The notes beneath the pieces were generated by a model that worked only from the letters and a program-made list of their open reading frames with translations, was not told the origin of the DNA and did not search any database. The translations under genes and the position numbers were made by a program. Below are positions 44,968 through 47,939 of a stretch of DNA of 47,939 nucleotides, one piece after another; the stretch's first letter is position 1; the number at the start of each line of letters is the position of its first letter. Origin of the DNA: Paraglaciecola sp. (GTDB taxonomy: Bacteria > Pseudomonadota > Gammaproteobacteria > Enterobacterales > Alteromonadaceae); contig NZ_JANQVQ010000140.1 in NCBI RefSeq assembly GCF_030730205.1, positions 1 to 47,939 on the forward strand, in the 5' to 3' direction.

Positions 44968-46428
44968 ATGAAAAAATTTTTTTCGATCATCCTTATTTTA
45001 TTGATTATCGTCGCAGCGGTGTTGCTTTACCGCGCGAATACTCACTTTGCTAATCAGCAGTATCAGGTTAGTCAGCCACTTGAGCCCATTGAGCTAAACC
45101 AATCTGCGGTACTTGAAAGATTTAGCCAAGCAATTCAAATTAAAACGATCTCGTATGACGACCGTAGTCAGTTTGACCATCAGGCGTTTGCGGCATTTCA
45201 TGATTATCTGGCAACATCGTTCCCACTAGTTAATCAGCACACCGAACAAACTCGAATTGATAATTACAGTATTGTTTACCATTTAAAAGGTCAAAACCAA
45301 CAACTACAACCGGCCTTATTTATGGGCCATATGGATGTAGTGCCCATTGAAGAAGCCAGTTTAGCTCAGTGGCAACAGCCTCCATTTAGCGGAAAAATAG
45401 TTGATGACGTGATTTGGGGCCGTGGCACCATTGATGACAAAGTCAGTGTTGTTGCATTAATGGAAGCCATGGAACGTTTAATTTCAGAGGGCATTCAACC
45501 ACAGCGCAGTATCTATTTTGCCTTTGGCCATGATGAAGAAGCGGGCGGAGAAGGCGCCAAAGCCGTAGCACGGTATTTTGCCGAACAGAACGTTCGTTTT
45601 GAATTTATCCTCGATGAAGGAGGAGTAGTAACCGATGGCATTATACCCGGCCCTTCTCAGCCGGTCGCCTTGGTGGGTATTGCTGAAAAAGGGTTTGTTA
45701 ACTTTGAACTAAGCGTTCAAGGTGAAGGAGGCCATTCCTCGCAACCACCCGAGCACACAGCAGCGGGTATAGTAGCCCAAGCCATTGTTAACATTGAAAA
45801 TAATCCTTTTTCGACCAAGCTCGATTTTTTTGAATTAATGTTTGCCCATATTGGTTTTGCTACACCGCTTTCGAGCCGACTACCATTAGCCAACTTATGG
45901 CTACTTTCACCACTAGTTGAAAAAATCTTATTGTCGAAAGCCAGTTCAGCTGCAGGCGTGCGTACTACAACGGCAGTGACCATGCTACAAGGGAGTAATA
46001 AATCTAACGTATTACCCACCGTTGCCAGCGCGGTAGTCAACTTCAGAATATTACCAGGTGACACAATCGACAGTATTCGTCAGCATCTAGAAGAGGTGAT
46101 CGACAACCCTTTAGTGCAATTAGAGGCACAATTGGCAAACGAAGCATCAACAGTTTCATCTACAGAATCCTTAGGATTTAAGCTTATAGAAAGCACAATA
46201 AGACGGCTAGATGACCAGATTTTAGTCGCACCTTACCTTGTACTGGGTGCAACAGATTCTCGTCATTTTCAGGGGCTATCAGACAATATATATCGCTTTA
46301 TGATGGTCAGTTTAAACCCTACAACGCTAAAACAGTTTCACGGCGTAAATGAACAGATTAGCGTGAAAGACTATTTGCAAGCGATTCAATTTTATTACGC
46401 TATAGTAAAACAGGCCGCCGAAGGCTAA
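44968..46428 (+). CDS. M20 family metallopeptidase (carboxypeptidase S-like), membrane-anchored
   Basis: A short N-terminal hydrophobic segment (IILILLIIVAAVLLYRA) anchors or exports the 486-residue enzyme. The dizinc motifs are present: GHMDVVP with His121 and Asp123, GRGTIDDK with bridging Asp156, HDEEAGGEGA with the catalytic glutamate, and ILDEGG. The lid domain lies around residues 240-350, and GATDSRHF gives the final zinc ligand. It should release C-terminal residues from peptides in the periplasm. A secreted amidohydrolase gene follows after 35 bases, so the two may share a transcript for peptide degradation. Confidence 0.92.
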   Translation: MKKFFSIILILLIIVAAVLLYRANTHFANQQYQVSQPLEPIELNQSAVLERFSQAIQIKTISYDDRSQFDHQAFAAFHDYLATSFPLVNQHTEQTRIDNYSIVYHLKGQNQQLQPALFMGHMDVVPIEEASLAQWQQPPFSGKIVDDVIWGRGTIDDKVSVVALMEAMERLISEGIQPQRSIYFAFGHDEEAGGEGAKAVARYFAEQNVRFEFILDEGGVVTDGIIPGPSQPVALVGIAEKGFVNFELSVQGEGGHSSQPPEHTAAGIVAQAIVNIENNPFSTKLDFFELMFAHIGFATPLSSRLPLANLWLLSPLVEKILLSKASSAAGVRTTTAVTMLQGSNKSNVLPTVASAVVNFRILPGDTIDSIRQHLEEVIDNPLVQLEAQLANEASTVSSTESLGFKLIESTIRRLDDQILVAPYLVLGATDSRHFQGLSDNIYRFMMVSLNPTTLKQFHGVNEQISVKDYLQAIQFYYAIVKQAAEG

Positions 46429-46463
46429 GGGTAGTTTTCAAAAGACGCTAAACAGGAAATCAA

Positions 46464-47765
46464 ATGAATATTCGTAAAAAAGGACTCACCTTGGGGCTAT
46501 TTCTTGTTAGCTGCCTTATCCATCACGTCACCCTCGCCAACACCAAAGTACTGCATATCGGCAAACTGCTTGCCGAACCAGGCAAATCCGTCAGCACCCA
46601 ACAAACCATGGTGATTGAAGATAGCGTGATTAAACAAATTATTCAGGGATATCAAGCGCCTGAGTCATTTGGCGAAAATGTTGAATTTATTGATTTAAAA
46701 GATCGCTTTGTTATGCCCGGGCTAATGGACATGCATGTGCATTTACAATTTGAATTGGGTCCTAAAAATGACAGCGAAAGCTTAAAAATGTCAGATCAGC
46801 TTGTCGAAATGCGGTCTCTGATGTTTGCCATGCGCACCCTCAAAGCTGGTTTTACTACCGTGCGCGATGTAGGCTCAATGAGCCAAGAAATGTACGCCAT
46901 GCGTGATGCCATCAATAATGGCTGGGTGGAAGGCCCCCGCATCATTGCAGCGGGTGGTGTTGGCATCACTGGCGGCCACGCTGATGTAAGTGGTGTTAAG
47001 CCTGAACTTATGGAGCTGTATACCCAACCAACAGTGTGTGACGGCCCCTATGACTGTCGGCGAGCCACGCGAAATGCAATTAAATATGGCGCTGATTTAA
47101 TTAAAATCACCTCTACCGGCGGTGTACTCACTGATCGCGCAACAGGTACTGGCCAACAAATGGAGATGGATGAGCTAAAAGAAGTGGTGTTAGCCGCTAA
47201 ACGCATGGGTCGCAAAGTGGCCAGCCACGCTCACCAAGAAGATGGTATTATCGCTGCCCTTGAAGCAGGTGTTGATAGTATTGAACACGGCAGTTACGCA
47301 GGTGAAAAAGCTTTTAGATTGTTTAAGAAAACCGGCGCCTATTTAGTGCCGACTTTACTGGCTGGTTATACCGTAGTTGAAATGGCGCAAAACTCCGACT
47401 TTATGAGCCCCGCCATTAAAGATAAAGCCATTAAGGTCGGAGGTGATATGCAGGGTAACCTTGCTAGAGCCTATAAAGCTGGAGTAAAAATAGCCTTTGG
47501 GACAGACAGCGGTGTGTCACAACACGGCACTAATGCCTATGAAGCCGTGCTCATGGCAGAGGCGGGTATGAACAATGTGGATATCTTAAAATCAGCCACC
47601 ATCAACGCAGCTGACCTAATAGGAATGACAGACAAAATAGGCACTCTGGAGGTGGGCAAACAAGCCGATATGATTGCCACTGATGGCTCACCAATAGACG
47701 ATATCAAACAACTGCTTGATGTGGATTTCGTTATGAAAGACGGCAAGGTTTTTGTAAAAAAATAA
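46464..47765 (+). CDS. Exported metal-dependent amidohydrolase, Xaa-Pro dipeptidase-like
   Basis: A signal peptide (about residues 1-25, LGLFLVSCLIHHVTLA) is followed by an amidohydrolase-superfamily TIM barrel. Metal ligands are visible as HVH (His91, His93) in MDMHVHL, DLIKITSTGG with the likely carboxylated lysine, SHAHQEDGI and IEHGSYA with the next histidines, and FGTDSGV with the aspartate. The sequence belongs with the imidazolonepropionase-like/Xaa-Pro dipeptidase group, some members of which cleave dipeptides. AGGAAAT precedes the ATG. It follows the M20 peptidase closely. Confidence 0.9.
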   Translation: MNIRKKGLTLGLFLVSCLIHHVTLANTKVLHIGKLLAEPGKSVSTQQTMVIEDSVIKQIIQGYQAPESFGENVEFIDLKDRFVMPGLMDMHVHLQFELGPKNDSESLKMSDQLVEMRSLMFAMRTLKAGFTTVRDVGSMSQEMYAMRDAINNGWVEGPRIIAAGGVGITGGHADVSGVKPELMELYTQPTVCDGPYDCRRATRNAIKYGADLIKITSTGGVLTDRATGTGQQMEMDELKEVVLAAKRMGRKVASHAHQEDGIIAALEAGVDSIEHGSYAGEKAFRLFKKTGAYLVPTLLAGYTVVEMAQNSDFMSPAIKDKAIKVGGDMQGNLARAYKAGVKIAFGTDSGVSQHGTNAYEAVLMAEAGMNNVDILKSATINAADLIGMTDKIGTLEVGKQADMIATDGSPIDDIKQLLDVDFVMKDGKVFVKK

Positions 47766-47802
47766 AGCCTTAGCAGGCGAGGTTTATACAACCGTCTGCA
47801 AG

Positions 47803-47939
47803 TTAACGCGGCTGTTCAAACAATCTATTGTGATTAGCATACAGCCACGTTAAGCCACACAGGACTAAGGTCAGCGGCACAAAGACTAACTCAAATTGAT
47901 CACCTAGTATGGCTCGGTACTTTACTGACCAAAATAAAG
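47803..47939 (-). CDS. C-terminal end of a membrane protein (5' end outside window)
   Basis: A frame runs from the right edge to TAA at 47805-47803, giving 44 residues with a membrane segment (VFVPLTLVLCGLTWLYA) and a short polar tail. The family cannot be told from this part. It is convergent with the amidohydrolase gene. Confidence 0.5.
   Translation of the reverse strand, partial: LFWSVKYRAILGDQFELVFVPLTLVLCGLTWLYANHNRLFEQPR

Overview
This window looks like an ordinary chromosomal stretch of a marine gammaproteobacterium, most likely a member of the Alteromonadaceae (Paraglaciecola/Glaciecola type). That placement is an inference from gene content: E. coli-like PlsB, IlvC, IlvD, IlvA and IlvY, a low-to-mid GC content, and scattered enzymes for plant or algal polysaccharides. 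There is no rRNA, tRNA, CRISPR array, insertion sequence or complete prophage that I can see. About 38 protein genes are intact; others are cut by the window edges or appear decayed.

Layout. 0-9.2 kb: the tail of an unidentified gene, a sialate O-acetylesterase, plsB, a DmeF-type Co/Ni exporter facing left, then a coupled pair of a ModF-like double ATPase and an unusual RluA-type pseudouridine synthase. 9.2-14.2 kb: a lipoprotein with a collagen-like tract and a duplicated propeller-like body faces left. It is divergent from an isolated contractile-tail sheath gene, which is followed by a secreted pectinesterase. 14.5-18 kb: a compact signalling operon of a FIST (NosP-like) sensor, a PAS-GGDEF-EAL enzyme and a short BLUF photoreceptor. 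18-22.6 kb: ilvD-ilvA-glsA on the minus strand, preceded by a leader peptide and attenuator. 22.7-27.2 kb: a TRIC-family membrane protein, a NatAB-like ABC exporter and comM. 27.2-33.6 kb: a short CstA-type transporter, a decayed acetyltransferase next to an intact nitrilase-family amidase, a small membrane protein, and the divergent ilvY/ilvC pair with TTGCAA operators. 33.6-40.1 kb: small hypotheticals, an OmpA-like lipoprotein, a GH51 arabinofuranosidase, a Bcr/CflA exporter and an S9 peptidase. 40.2-42.2 kb: a secreted histidine phosphatase, a beta-carbonic anhydrase and an SbtA-type bicarbonate transporter. 42.3-43.9 kb: an ECF sigma factor with a membrane partner, divergent from a PspB-like protein. 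43.9-47.9 kb: a DMT exporter, an M20 peptidase, a secreted amidohydrolase and the end of a membrane protein.

How the genes work together. Branched-chain amino acid synthesis is the clearest pathway, with ilvC under IlvY and ilvDA under leader-peptide attenuation; ilvGM/ilvIH, ilvE and leu genes are absent. The signalling operon may bring a gas or redox cue (FIST/NosP) and blue light (BLUF) together on one c-di-GMP enzyme. The carbonic anhydrase and SbtA pair looks like a small inorganic-carbon module. The sialate esterase, pectinesterase and arabinofuranosidase are scattered single genes, not a full polysaccharide utilisation locus. The best candidates for something undescribed are the solitary eCIS-like sheath gene and the FIST/GGDEF-EAL/BLUF operon.
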